NCBI RefSeq assembly: GCF_019285735.1
Contig: NZ_CP079107.1
Coordinates: 1,240,001-1,304,000, forward strand
Reading direction: 5' to 3'
DNA length: 64,000 nucleotides
Origin: Paeniglutamicibacter sp. Y32M11
Lineage (GTDB): Bacteria > Actinomycetota > Actinomycetes > Actinomycetales > Micrococcaceae
Both the position numbers and the translations under genes were made by a program. This document shows, piece by piece, positions 1 to 8,197 of the stretch. A model generated the notes under the pieces. It was not told the DNA's origin. It did not search any database and saw only the letters and a list, made by a program, of their open reading frames with translations. How positions within the stretch are numbered: position 1 is the stretch's first letter; each line of letters opens with the position of its first letter.

Positions 1-46
1 TCCGCCGAGCTAACGGTCAGAAACTCACCGGGCAAGCAACGTTGGT

Positions 47-349
47 CTACAGCTCGTTGCATTCACGGCAAATAATCACGCCACCCAGCACCTTAGCGGC
101 CTGACTGCGGTGCCTAACGCTGAAGCATTCCGAGCACACGAACTCATCGGCGCCTTGCGGAATCACTTCGACGACCAACTCGTCCAGAACGATGGCGCCG
201 GGCAACTCCTGGCCCTCGGAAAGATCAGTCTCTTCGAGGTCTGCTTGGACGCTCTTGGCGTTCGGGGCCTCTATTTTCTGGACGTCCTTGAGGACGCGCT
301 CGGATGCTTCGGCAACATCGGGGCGTACTTCGTCGTAATCCTGAGCCAT
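47..349 (-). CDS. DUF4193 family zinc-ribbon-like protein
   Basis: A 100-residue acidic protein of the actinobacterial DUF4193 family. No biochemical role is established for the family. The C-terminal third has two CxxC pairs (CSEC and, about 20 residues later, CREC), the pattern of a small zinc ribbon. The N-terminal half is rich in Asp and Glu and probably disordered. The gene runs leftward and is divergent from the small gene at 621. Family assignment rests on overall pattern and length; the function is unknown. Confidence 0.85.
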   Translation of the reverse strand: MAQDYDEVRPDVAEASERVLKDVQKIEAPNAKSVQADLEETDLSEGQELPGAIVLDELVVEVIPQGADEFVCSECFSVRHRSQAAKVLGGVIICRECNEL

Positions 350-620
350 GATGGTCCTACTTTCTTGTGGAGCTATTTACTGCCGAAATTGTAGGTCCGG
401 GGGAGTGCCTTGACCAATTGATGACCTCTTGCGGCTGTTTACATAACCGCTCGGTGACACCTTTTGCGCATGGAGTTGCTCGGTTTGAACATCACCCCTG
501 CGAGTTGCTCCGCTTTTACAGCCAAACAGGCCACTGCCGATCCGATGGTGATACCGCTGTGAACAATGCGCCATGGGGGCGTGGTGTGCGCTGAGTCCCG
601 CGCACCAGTACCCTAAGTAG

Positions 621-863
621 ATGACCAATGCACCAGAAATTGCCCAGTGGATCCTCGATACGATCCACGCTGAAAAAACCGTTCACCAGGAAGCCGTGGT
701 GCCACGCATCGCTGAGGCGTTCGGCGACGAATGGGTCTACACCAACGAAAACGGTCACCCAGCCATCAACCGCGACGTTCTGAAGGCCCTGCGTAAGCTG
801 CGCGATGCCTCGGTGACTTGGAACCGCGAGGACCGCAGCTGGAACGTCGTAGACGCCAGCTAG
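621..863 (+). CDS. Small DUF6953-like protein
   Basis: An 80-residue soluble protein. The middle segment with NENGHPAINRDVLKALRKL, followed by a Trp-rich end (VTWNREDRSWNV), resembles the DUF6953 family of small actinobacterial proteins of unknown function. It has no signal peptide or membrane segment. A clear intrinsic terminator follows directly, so it is probably a monocistronic gene. I recognise the pattern but can assign no biochemical role. Confidence 0.7.
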   Translation: MTNAPEIAQWILDTIHAEKTVHQEAVVPRIAEAFGDEWVYTNENGHPAINRDVLKALRKLRDASVTWNREDRSWNVVDAS

Positions 864-873
864 TATCACTGAA

Positions 874-902
874 GGGTCGCCACATCATCGGCGGCCCTTT
901 TT
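874..902 (+). terminator. Intrinsic terminator after the DUF6953-like gene
   Basis: An 8-bp stem (874-881 with 890-897, one G-T wobble) encloses an 8-nt loop and is followed by five T residues. Confidence 0.85.
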
Positions 903-1087
903 GCTGCCCGGATTGTGGGGCACGACGAGATTTCTGTCTTTAGATGCCGCGCCTGGGACCATGATCTGCGCCACTGGGTCCCGGATAGGAAATAATCCGA
1001 GCACTGTTAGCAACCCCACCGCGCAGATTCCCGCTTTGGATGTCATCGACGTGAAGCGCACCCCAATTTCCCGATACTCTAGAAGTC

Positions 1088-1846
1088 ATGAGTGCACCAC
1101 TGAAAGTCGCCGTCCTCGGCGCATCCGGACGAATGGGAGCCGAGGCCGTTAAGGCCGTTACGGCCGCTGCGGACATGGAGCTGGTTGCCGCCTTAGGTCG
1201 CGGAGACAAGCTCGAAGCCATTCTGGAAGCGGGCGCCACACACGTGGTGGACCTCAGTGTCCCGGCCAGCACCGAGCAGAACGTGCGTTTCGCCGTTAGC
1301 CACGGGCTGCATGCAGTCATCGGCACCACCGGCTGGGACGATGCCAAGCGCGCAGCGCTGAGCGCCCTGCTCGCCGAGCACCCCGAAACCGGTGTACTCA
1401 TCGCCCCGAACTTTGCGCTTGGCTCGGTATTGGCCTCGGCCTTCGCCGCCACCGCCGCACGCTACTTCGAATCGGTGGAAATCATCGAACTGCACCACCC
1501 CAACAAGGTTGATGCACCCTCGGGTACCGCGGTACGCACCGCGGAGCTCATTGCCGCCGAGCGGGCGTCAGCCGGTCTGGCTGCCAGCCCCGACGCCACC
1601 GAGACCCAGCTGGACGGTGCCCGCGGCGCTGTAGTTGATGGAGTGCACGTGCACTCGGTCCGCCTGCGTGGCCTGGTGGCACATCAGGAGGTCCTGCTCG
1701 GCGGGGCCGGCGAACAGCTCACGCTGCGCCACGATTCCTATGACCGCGCTTCATTTATGCCCGGCGTATTGCTGGGCCTGCGCACCGTCGCCTCACGCCC
1801 GGGGCTGACCTACGGCCTTGATGGCTACCTCGAGTTGGGACGCTAA
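1088..1846 (+). CDS. dapB: 4-hydroxy-tetrahydrodipicolinate reductase
   Basis: DapB (252 aa) reduces 4-hydroxy-tetrahydrodipicolinate with NAD(P)H in the cytoplasmic lysine/meso-diaminopimelate pathway, which also feeds peptidoglycan. The N-terminal nucleotide-binding loop GASGRMG is at residues 11-17. The family's catalytic segment HHPNK lies at 136-140 (active Lys140) and is followed by VDAPSGTA. Length is normal. The following membrane protein starts 4 nt after the stop, so the two are co-transcribed. dapA lies 11 kb downstream with accessory genes between them, and dapF lies further on at 45616. Confidence 0.97.
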   Translation: MSAPLKVAVLGASGRMGAEAVKAVTAAADMELVAALGRGDKLEAILEAGATHVVDLSVPASTEQNVRFAVSHGLHAVIGTTGWDDAKRAALSALLAEHPETGVLIAPNFALGSVLASAFAATAARYFESVEIIELHHPNKVDAPSGTAVRTAELIAAERASAGLAASPDATETQLDGARGAVVDGVHVHSVRLRGLVAHQEVLLGGAGEQLTLRHDSYDRASFMPGVLLGLRTVASRPGLTYGLDGYLELGR

Positions 1847-1850
1847 ACAG

Positions 1851-2306
1851 ATGAAAACCAAAATTTGGGTCGGCGCCATCCTGCTGCTTTTTGTCCTGTA
1901 CCTGGTGGTGGCGCTCTCCTCCGCGATGCAGTTCATCATGGCCGATGAACCCCTAGCCAAGGCCATTGGCGTTGCCGCGTTGGTTGTTCCGTTGTTGGGT
2001 GTCTGGATCCTGATCCGGGAGGTGCTCTTCGGTACTCGTACGCAGAAAATGGCTTCGATCTTGGCTTCCGAGGGACTCTTGCCAGAGGATAATCTTCCGC
2101 GCACCCCGGCCGGACGCATCATCAAGGCCAGTGCCGATGAGGACTTTGTCCAGTACAAGGAAGAGGTTGAGGCCAACCCCGAGTCATGGAAATCGTGGCA
2201 CCGTCTCGCCCTGGCCTATGACGCTTCGGGTGATCGCCGCCGAGCACGTGACGCCATGCGCACCGCCATTGGCTTCTACCTTGCAAGTGCCAAGGCAGCC
2301 GCCTAG
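1851..2306 (+). CDS. Small membrane protein with a C-terminal TPR-like segment
   Basis: A 151-residue protein with two hydrophobic helices (about residues 5-27 and 38-58) and a cytosolic tail. The tail contains a tetratricopeptide-like helix pair (ESWKSWHRLALAYDASGDRRRARDAMRTA). The start at 1851 was preferred because it lies 4 nt after the dapB stop, and an upstream in-frame start would run inside dapB. It is a conserved companion of dapB in Arthrobacter-like genomes as far as I recall; its function is unknown. Confidence 0.75.
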   Translation: MKTKIWVGAILLLFVLYLVVALSSAMQFIMADEPLAKAIGVAALVVPLLGVWILIREVLFGTRTQKMASILASEGLLPEDNLPRTPAGRIIKASADEDFVQYKEEVEANPESWKSWHRLALAYDASGDRRRARDAMRTAIGFYLASAKAAA

Positions 2307-2325
2307 CTATAAGGCATAAATACAA

Positions 2326-2380
2326 GAAAAGGGTTCCTGCCGCCGGTTCAGAAATGAATTGGCAGCTGGAACCCTTCTTT
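2326..2380 (+). terminator. Likely terminator between convergent genes
   Basis: Arms AAGGGTTCC (2329-2337) and GGAACCCTT (2368-2376) enclose an inner CTGCC/GGCAG stem. A-rich sequence precedes and T-rich sequence follows the hairpin, so it could serve both the dapB transcript and the leftward ars operon. Confidence 0.6.
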
Positions 2381-2484
2381 GTTGGTGCTGACGTGGTTCT
2401 TGAATGTGCTCGAACCGCGTGTGAGGGTCATTTGGCCCAACGAAGAAGAAGTCTCCGTTTTCACTCAGTTCTGACGAAGAAAAT

Positions 2485-4038
2485 TTACTCGGCTCGGCCG
2501 ACGTTGACCGATTGCGAACCGCAGCACGAATCGGCAACAACGGCCGGTTCGAGCACCGGCGCGGTAGAACCGCAGCAACCACCGTCCTCCGCGGTGACGG
2601 TCGCGGCAGTGCTCTTGGTGTGAAGCTCCGTATTGCCGTGCAGTGTTCCGGTGGCGAAGCCGACCGACACCAGTCGCGGTGGGCTACAGGCCTCATCAGC
2701 TAGCTCGGCCGAGGGCTCGGGGGTGGCACAACTGCTTGCCGGTGCGTCGCAGGAACCGCCAAGATCGGTGGAGCAAACGCCAGTTTCCGGAAGCTCAAGT
2801 TCCACCAGATCGGCCGCAGTACGGTCGCCGGCCAGAGCTGCGGCTATGGAACGAACCTGCTCGTATCCGGTGGCCATCAGGAACGTCGGGGCTCGGCCGT
2901 AGCTCTTCATCCCCACAATGTAGAAGTTCTTCTCCGGGTGGGAGAGAATTCGTTCACCGTGTGCGGAGACCGTGCCGCAACTATGGAACTCGGGATCGAT
3001 CAACGGGCCGAGCTCGCGCGCGGCCTCAACGATCTCATCGAGGTCCAGTCGCAGCTCGGAGAGCATGGCCAGATCCGGGCGGAACCCGGTGGCCGGAACC
3101 AGAAGATCAACGACAAAGGTACGACCGTCAGCCACTTTCACCGTGGCAGAATCACCGATCTCCACGGAGGTGACGGCCAGATTCTCCACGATGGTGATGT
3201 CGCCATTTTCGACAAAACGACGCAGGGAAGTCCCCAATTGTCCGCGGGCCGGCAGCTCGTCGGCAGCACCACCGCCATAGAGCTTGATCGGATTTGCTGC
3301 CCCACGCAGACCCCACAGAATCGTGGTGTCGGGGTTCTGCTGGCGCAGCCTACCGAGGCTGATCAATGTGTTGGCTGCCGAGTGCCCGGCACCAAGAACC
3401 AAGATTTTCTTGCCGCTAAAGGTTTCTTTGTCGGCCCCTAGGGGATCGGGCAGAGGGGACGTGATGACACCCGCGGCACGTGCCGCTTCTTCACCGATGG
3501 CGCTGATGCCCGAGCGGCCCACGGGGTTCTGGGTGCTCCAGGTGCCCGAGGCATCAATGACGGCGCGAGCCAAGATGTCGTCGGTGCCGGTTGAGGTGCT
3601 GGTGCGTACCAAGAAGAGTGATTCTTCGCGGCCTGCGCTGCGCGTCTTATCAACACTTTTGCCATCTTCTTGAAGGCGAGTCACGGTCGTGACGCGGTGG
3701 CCATAGCTGATGTGCGGAGCCAAGAGCGGGTGAGCGGCCAGGGGCGCAAGGTACTCGTCTACCATCTCGTTGCCGAAGGGCAACCGCGTTTCTCGCGGTG
3801 CCTTCCAGTCTCCCGCGTAGTTCTCGCTCGGGGTTTCCAGCAGGCGGCGCGATGCCGCGTCAATGTTGTAACGCCAGGTGGAGAACAGCCTGATGTGTCC
3901 CCAGTCCTGGATCGCTGCCCCGGCACCGGCGCCAGCTTCGAGAACTCGGACCGCTTGTCCACGTTCGATCAGGTGGGCGGCGGCCGCCAGTCCGATGGGA
4001 CCGGCTCCGATTACTACAACGGGGTACTGCTGGGTCAT
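2485..4038 (-). CDS. arsO: ArsO-type FAD-dependent oxidoreductase with Cys-rich tail
   Basis: A 517-residue flavoprotein monooxygenase/oxidoreductase of the kind often found in actinobacterial arsenic clusters and annotated ArsO. The FAD-binding loop GAGPIG is at residues 11-16. A second Rossmann loop (KILVLGAGHSAANT), probably for NAD(P)H, lies near residue 210. After about residue 420 comes a tail unlike the core, with about ten Cys residues including two CC pairs (GGCCGS, DSCCGS), suggestive of As(III) or metal binding. It is the last gene of the leftward acr3-arsC-arsO operon. The reaction of ArsO is not firmly established, so the role in arsenic resistance is inferred from context. Confidence 0.8.
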   Translation of the reverse strand: MTQQYPVVVIGAGPIGLAAAAHLIERGQAVRVLEAGAGAGAAIQDWGHIRLFSTWRYNIDAASRRLLETPSENYAGDWKAPRETRLPFGNEMVDEYLAPLAAHPLLAPHISYGHRVTTVTRLQEDGKSVDKTRSAGREESLFLVRTSTSTGTDDILARAVIDASGTWSTQNPVGRSGISAIGEEAARAAGVITSPLPDPLGADKETFSGKKILVLGAGHSAANTLISLGRLRQQNPDTTILWGLRGAANPIKLYGGGAADELPARGQLGTSLRRFVENGDITIVENLAVTSVEIGDSATVKVADGRTFVVDLLVPATGFRPDLAMLSELRLDLDEIVEAARELGPLIDPEFHSCGTVSAHGERILSHPEKNFYIVGMKSYGRAPTFLMATGYEQVRSIAAALAGDRTAADLVELELPETGVCSTDLGGSCDAPASSCATPEPSAELADEACSPPRLVSVGFATGTLHGNTELHTKSTAATVTAEDGGCCGSTAPVLEPAVVADSCCGSQSVNVGRAE

Positions 4039-4084
4039 GAGGTTTCTCCTGGAGGGGGAGGGGGGATGAAGCGAGGCGTTGGTA

Positions 4085-4498
4085 TTAGACCGTGGCCGGG
4101 AACAGCTCTGAGATTAGGGTCTCGATGCGGCGACGGATCTCATCGCGGATCGGACGTACCGACTCCACGCCTTGTCCTGCCGGGTCATCGAGCTGCCAGT
4201 CTTCGTAGCGTTTACCCGGGAAGATCGGGCAGGTGTCTCCGCAGCCCATGGTGATGACCACGTCGGATTCCTTGACCGCTTCAACCGTGAGGATCTTGGG
4301 TGTCTCGGCCGACATGTCAATGCCGACTTCCTTCATCGCTTCCACTGCGGCAGGGTTCACGCTATCCGCCGGGGCGGAGCCTGCGGAGCGGACCTCAACT
4401 TGTCCGGCGGAGAGATTGGTGAGGAATGCTGCGGCCATCTGGGAGCGTCCGGCGTTGTGGACACAGACGAACAGGACGGAGGGCTTGGAAGTGCTCAT
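4085..4498 (-). CDS. arsC: Arsenate reductase, low-molecular-weight PTP family
   Basis: A 137-residue ArsC of the low-molecular-weight tyrosine phosphatase fold. It reduces arsenate to arsenite for export. The P-loop VCVHNAGRSQ near the N-terminus carries the CX5R nucleophile motif. MGCGDTCP provides the additional cysteines typical of thiol-linked ArsC, and the electron donor (thioredoxin or mycothiol) cannot be read from sequence. The start codon overlaps the acr3 stop by 4 nt (ATGA), which indicates translational coupling in the leftward ars operon. Confidence 0.93.
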   Translation of the reverse strand: MSTSKPSVLFVCVHNAGRSQMAAAFLTNLSAGQVEVRSAGSAPADSVNPAAVEAMKEVGIDMSAETPKILTVEAVKESDVVITMGCGDTCPIFPGKRYEDWQLDDPAGQGVESVRPIRDEIRRRIETLISELFPATV

Positions 4499-5586
4499 GC
4501 GCTGACCTTCTTGGTGGTGTGAGTGGTGAAGAATTTGCGGGACCAGAGGGCGACATATACCAGGGCAACAAGAACCGGGACCTCGATCAGCGGGCCCACG
4601 ACTCCTGCCAATGCCTGGCCGCTGGTGACCCCGAAGGTAGCGATGGCTACCGCAATGGCCAATTCAAAGTTGTTGCCGGCAGCGGTGAAGGCCAGGGTGG
4701 TGGTGCGTTCGTATTCCATGCCCAGAGAACGTCCAATAAGCATGGATGCCCCAAAGACCACCGCGAAGTAGACCAGTAGCGGCAGTGCGATGCGCACAAC
4801 GTCCAGCGGCTTGGAAATGATGGTATTGCCCTGGAGGGCAAAGAGAATCACGATGGTGAAGAGTAGGCCGTAGAGTGCCCAGGGGCCGATCTTGGGCAGG
4901 AACGTGCCCTCGTACCATTGGCGTCCCTTGGCCTTTTCGCCCAGGGTGCGGGTGAGGAATCCTGCGACCAGCGGGATGCCCAGGAACACCAGTACCGATA
5001 GCGTGATGGCCCAGATAGAGAATTCGGCGCTGGTGGTCGGTAGTCCCAACCAGGTGGGCAGGACCTGAAGATAGAACCAGCCCAGCACGCCGAAGGCGAA
5101 GACCTGGAAGACGGAGTTGATGGCTACCAAGACTGCTGCCGCTTCCCGGTCACCGCAGGCGAGATCATTCCAGATCAATACCATCGCGATACAGCGGGCC
5201 AAACCGACGATGATCAACCCGGTGCGGTATTCGGGGAGGTCCGGCAGGAAGAGCCAGGCGAGGGCAAACATAAAGGCCGGTGCCAGCACCCAGTTGATTA
5301 CCAGGGAAGTGATCATGAGCTTCTTATCACCAATAACGCGCGAGGTTTCGCTGTAACGAACCTTGGCGAGTACCGGGTACATCATCACGAGCAACCCGAG
5401 CGCGATGGGGAGTGAAACACCTGCCACCTTGATCGATTCAAGGGCGTGGCCCAACCCCGGGATGATGCGACCAAGGCCCAATCCTAGGGCCATGGCGGCC
5501 AAAATCCACACGGCAAGATATCGGTCAAGCGTCGATAACTTGGCGGTAATGTGCCCCGCGTCGTTGGGTGCAGCGGTAGATGTCAT
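4495..5586 (-). CDS. acr3: Arsenite efflux permease Acr3
   Basis: A 363-residue membrane protein of the ACR3 (BASS superfamily) arsenite exporters with about ten hydrophobic helices. The signature GLARCIAMVLIWNDLA contains the conserved Cys needed for arsenite transport in characterised Acr3 proteins, and the late segment AAGNNFELAIAVAIA is also typical. It is the first gene of the leftward operon, divergent from arsR. It exports the arsenite made by the adjacent ArsC. Confidence 0.95.
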   Translation of the reverse strand: MTSTAAPNDAGHITAKLSTLDRYLAVWILAAMALGLGLGRIIPGLGHALESIKVAGVSLPIALGLLVMMYPVLAKVRYSETSRVIGDKKLMITSLVINWVLAPAFMFALAWLFLPDLPEYRTGLIIVGLARCIAMVLIWNDLACGDREAAAVLVAINSVFQVFAFGVLGWFYLQVLPTWLGLPTTSAEFSIWAITLSVLVFLGIPLVAGFLTRTLGEKAKGRQWYEGTFLPKIGPWALYGLLFTIVILFALQGNTIISKPLDVVRIALPLLVYFAVVFGASMLIGRSLGMEYERTTTLAFTAAGNNFELAIAVAIATFGVTSGQALAGVVGPLIEVPVLVALVYVALWSRKFFTTHTTKKVSA

Positions 5587-5611
5587 GAGAACTTTTACTC
5601 CGAAAAACTAG

Positions 5612-5658
5612 ATATCGACGAACATCGATGTTTAGAGTATGGTTGCATATATCGACGA
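5612..5658. promoter_or_regulatory. Candidate ArsR operator in the divergent ars promoter region
   Basis: The 117-nt gap between acr3 and arsR contains a perfect 12-bp palindrome AACATCGATGTT (5621-5632). It also contains a 10-bp direct repeat ATATCGACGA at 5612-5621 and 5649-5658. The elements lie where one ArsR dimer could control both promoters. Binding is inferred from position and symmetry only. Confidence 0.6.
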
Positions 5659-5703
5659 TTGTCAATCTCTCGTCGACGGTGCAAAGAAAGCGAGGGCGAT
5701 TTC

Positions 5704-6090
5704 ATGCCGACACAAGGTGCCACACAAATTAGGGCGACCGGGCTCGAGCTTTCCGTGCGCGAAACGGAACCGGCCTGCTGTGTTCCGGCTCAGGGAAAGG
5801 AAACCCTGCTTGCCACCGAGGCCGAGGCGCTTGCCCTACGTTTCAAGGCGCTGGCGGATCCCAACCGACTGCGCATTCTTTCCATCGTCTCCTCCAGTGA
5901 AAACGCCGAGACCTGTGTCTGCGATCTCGCCGAGCCACTCAACCTTGGTCAGCCCACCGTCTCTCACCACCTGAAGATCATGGTCGAGGCAGGACTGCTC
6001 AACCGTGAAAAGCGTGGCGTCTGGGCCTACTACTCCCTAGTACCCGGCGCCCTGAGCTCCTTGGCTGCCACCCTGATTCCGAAGGACTAA
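5704..6090 (+). CDS. arsR: ArsR-type arsenic-responsive repressor
   Basis: A 128-residue winged-helix repressor of the ArsR/SmtB family. The recognition helix region is QPTVSHHLKIMVEAGLL. A metalloid-sensing pair CVCDL (Cys71, Cys73) matches the classical As(III) site, and an extra Cys pair (Cys25-Cys26, PACCVP) sits in an N-terminal extension and could supply a third ligand. The start at 5704 was chosen because upstream in-frame sequence runs into the divergent promoter. It presumably represses both acr3-arsC-arsO and its own operon and is released by arsenite. Confidence 0.93.
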   Translation: MPTQGATQIRATGLELSVRETEPACCVPAQGKETLLATEAEALALRFKALADPNRLRILSIVSSSENAETCVCDLAEPLNLGQPTVSHHLKIMVEAGLLNREKRGVWAYYSLVPGALSSLAATLIPKD

Positions 6091-6092
6091 TC

Positions 6093-6527
6093 GTGAAGAA
6101 TTCATCAACAGCTGCGCCATCCCCTTCGGTTCTTTTTGTCTGTGTGAAGAACGGCGGAAAGTCTCAGATGGCCGCCGGGTTGATGAAACTTGAAGCGGGC
6201 CATGACATCACCGTGACCTCGGCGGGCACCAAACCCGGGCATGCGGTCAACGCTCTGTCCTCAGAGGTTTTGGCCGATCTGGGTGTTGACATCAGTTCCG
6301 AGGTACCCAAGATCTTGACCGAGGAAAATATGCGTGCGGCCGGGCTGGTGGTGGTGCTGGGCTCCGAAGCGAAGGTTCCGCCGGTGGACGGCGTGAGGAT
6401 CGAAGTGTGGGAAACCGACGAACCGAGTACCCGTGGCATCGAGGGGCGCGAACGCATGGAACTGGTTCGCGACGACATTCATGCCCGGGTGAAAGAGCTC
6501 AAGAAGCGTCTGCTGACCTCGGCCTAA
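6093..6527 (+). CDS. Second ArsC-like low-molecular-weight phosphatase-family protein
   Basis: A 144-residue protein of the same fold as ArsC, starting with GTG 2 nt after the arsR stop, so probably co-translated with arsR. The P-loop reads CVKNGGKSQ (Cys17 to Lys23), so the usual Arg of CX5R is Lys. The C-terminal Cys pair of ArsC is absent. It may be a mycothiol-dependent arsenate reductase variant or a family member with changed activity. Context (arsR operon) supports an arsenic role; catalysis is uncertain. Confidence 0.8.
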   Translation: MKNSSTAAPSPSVLFVCVKNGGKSQMAAGLMKLEAGHDITVTSAGTKPGHAVNALSSEVLADLGVDISSEVPKILTEENMRAAGLVVVLGSEAKVPPVDGVRIEVWETDEPSTRGIEGRERMELVRDDIHARVKELKKRLLTSA

Positions 6528-6585
6528 ATCTCCGAGCTGCGCGAGGCTACGCCTCACTGTGTGGCCAGGAACCTATGCTGGGTCC

Positions 6586-6966
6586 ATGACAACGATCCTG
6601 CACCTGACGGAAATGGGTATCTGGCAAGAAGCCCAAACCACCGGCGTTTATCGGTTATCAACCCGAGGCGCCACGGTGGCCGAGGTGGGTTTCATTTACT
6701 GCTCGGAACCGCATCAGCTTCCACGCGTGGCCTCGTACATCTACGCCGACTACCCGGGTGATCTGGTTGTGCTTCAGCTGGATGAGACAGCGATCGCCGC
6801 CGCTGGTGTCCAGATCCGATACGAGGATGGCGGTGACGGGGAGGATTTCCCGCACCTGTATTCCGAACTGCACACCGCGTGGGTCCACACCACCTTTGGG
6901 GCAACCATGGACGGATCGCTGCTTCGTTCTCCTGGCCTGGACGCAATTAGCGCAAGTACTTCGTAA
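6586..6966 (+). CDS. DUF952 family protein
   Basis: A 126-residue soluble protein of the DUF952 family, related in fold to ADP-ribosyl/glutathione-transferase-like small domains but of unknown function. Typical features are the opening ILHLTEMGIWQEA, the FIYCSEPHQLPRVA segment and the late HLYSEL motif. The start at 6586 matches the family N-terminus; a longer in-frame start would add an unrelated segment. It is followed by a strong terminator. Confidence 0.85.
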   Translation: MTTILHLTEMGIWQEAQTTGVYRLSTRGATVAEVGFIYCSEPHQLPRVASYIYADYPGDLVVLQLDETAIAAAGVQIRYEDGGDGEDFPHLYSELHTAWVHTTFGATMDGSLLRSPGLDAISASTS

Positions 6967-6982
6967 ACGCTCCGCATCTCGG

Positions 6983-7006
6983 GCCGCTGGCAACAGCGGC
7001 TCTTTT
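6983..7006 (+). terminator. Intrinsic terminator after the DUF952 gene
   Basis: A perfect 7-bp stem GCCGCTG/CAGCGGC (6983-6989, 6994-7000) with a GCAA tetraloop, followed by TCTTTT. Confidence 0.92.
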
Positions 7007-7250
7007 GAACTCTTCGGGCTGTGGACGGGTGTGCCACAGCCAAGGAAGCGAGACGAACTGTAGCGAAACGATGAGAGACTTTCTTCGCCGATTCGGTTGC
7101 CTGTCGTAATCCGCCTGTAGGACCTGCACACAACCACCACCCAAGAGCTGGATAACTCTGGATCAAATTTCACCTAGGTGCTGGATGCCGCGGTCAGGCT
7201 TCCGAGTGTGAGGACCAGGAGGAAACCGAGTTTCCCGGGGATCCTGCCTG

Positions 7251-7805
7251 CTAGCCTTTCTTTTCTTTTTCTTTGGCAGCACGTTCTTCCTTGATGCCGT
7301 TCACCGTCGCGTTTGCATCCGGCGCGAAGGCGTAGAGTTTACCGTTTTCCTGATGAACCCAGAAGCGTCCGCACAGCTCCGTGGTCTTCAGTTCTGCGCC
7401 CTGTGACCACCACTCGGCTTCCAGCGTCGGGGTGTCGGATAAGTCCTCCGGTGCGAAATTCTTGACGCGGTCATCAAAGGCGTACGCCTTGGCTAACTCA
7501 TCCTTGGTGGGCTTTCCAACGGCCTTCAAAGAGATGCATTGATTTGAGCTGAGTTTTTTGTCGTAGTCCACGACGAAGATGCGTTCGGCTCCGGTATTGC
7601 GCTGTACCAATTTCACCTCGGTTCCGCCGGCCGGAACCCACCGAGGAAGCAGTCCGTCTGCCACCGCTTCTTCGGTGGTTGCAGCGGTCCTCACCGTGGA
7701 CGTGTCCAAACTATCGGACACGGCAGCGTTGAGATCGCAACCGGCGAGCATCAAGGTGAAAGGTAGGAGAAGTAAGGGGGCGACAACAAGTTTTTTTAAG
7801 CTCAT
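7251..7805 (-). CDS. Putative lipoprotein of unknown function
   Basis: A 184-residue protein with an N-terminal signal peptide ending in a lipobox (LAGC, Cys at about residue 23), so probably anchored to the outer face of the membrane. The mature part has two further Cys residues (NQC and ELC) that could form a disulfide, two adjacent Trp residues (EWWSQG), and a Lys/Glu-rich C-terminus. It runs leftward, convergent with the DUF952 gene. I do not recognise a family. Confidence 0.75.
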   Translation of the reverse strand: MSLKKLVVAPLLLLPFTLMLAGCDLNAAVSDSLDTSTVRTAATTEEAVADGLLPRWVPAGGTEVKLVQRNTGAERIFVVDYDKKLSSNQCISLKAVGKPTKDELAKAYAFDDRVKNFAPEDLSDTPTLEAEWWSQGAELKTTELCGRFWVHQENGKLYAFAPDANATVNGIKEERAAKEKEKKG

Positions 7806-8197
7806 ATATAGATATTAGGAATGCGAGCCATCGCGCGGCATCGGAGTCAGGACGGATCTAAGATTTCGCTTTATCATCCCTGGGTAGGAGTTATGCGATG
7901 AGGATGCGGCAGGGGAGATCGGCTAGCGACCATGAAGAAACGTTGCACCGCAGTGCCAGTGGCTTTCTTAGTCAGTCGGGCCCCGGGACGGTCAGTGCTG
8001 CACGCCAACTGTTCCACCGGCGCGCGGCAGCTTTGGCCACAAGGCAATTGAGAAGCGCGAGGAACAGTAGTCAGTCGTTGGCCATGTGTTTGCTTCACGG
8101 AAGTGGACCAGCCAGAATTGGGCCACTTAAGTCGGAAAAGATGGGGTACCGCTGGCTCGCCGCCGAGCTAGCGGTCTCGACTCAAGGAGAGTTCCCC
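7806..8197. other. Gene-free stretch before a pseudogene
   Basis: About 390 nt with no convincing gene. An in-frame open stretch upstream of 8198 has no family resemblance and no ribosome binding site. The sequence may be remnant DNA linked to the decayed gene that follows. Confidence 0.5.

Noticed and set aside
7898-8197. An N-terminal extension of the broken aminotransferase gene
   Set aside because: It lacks family resemblance, and a ribosome binding site lies directly before the ATG at 8198.
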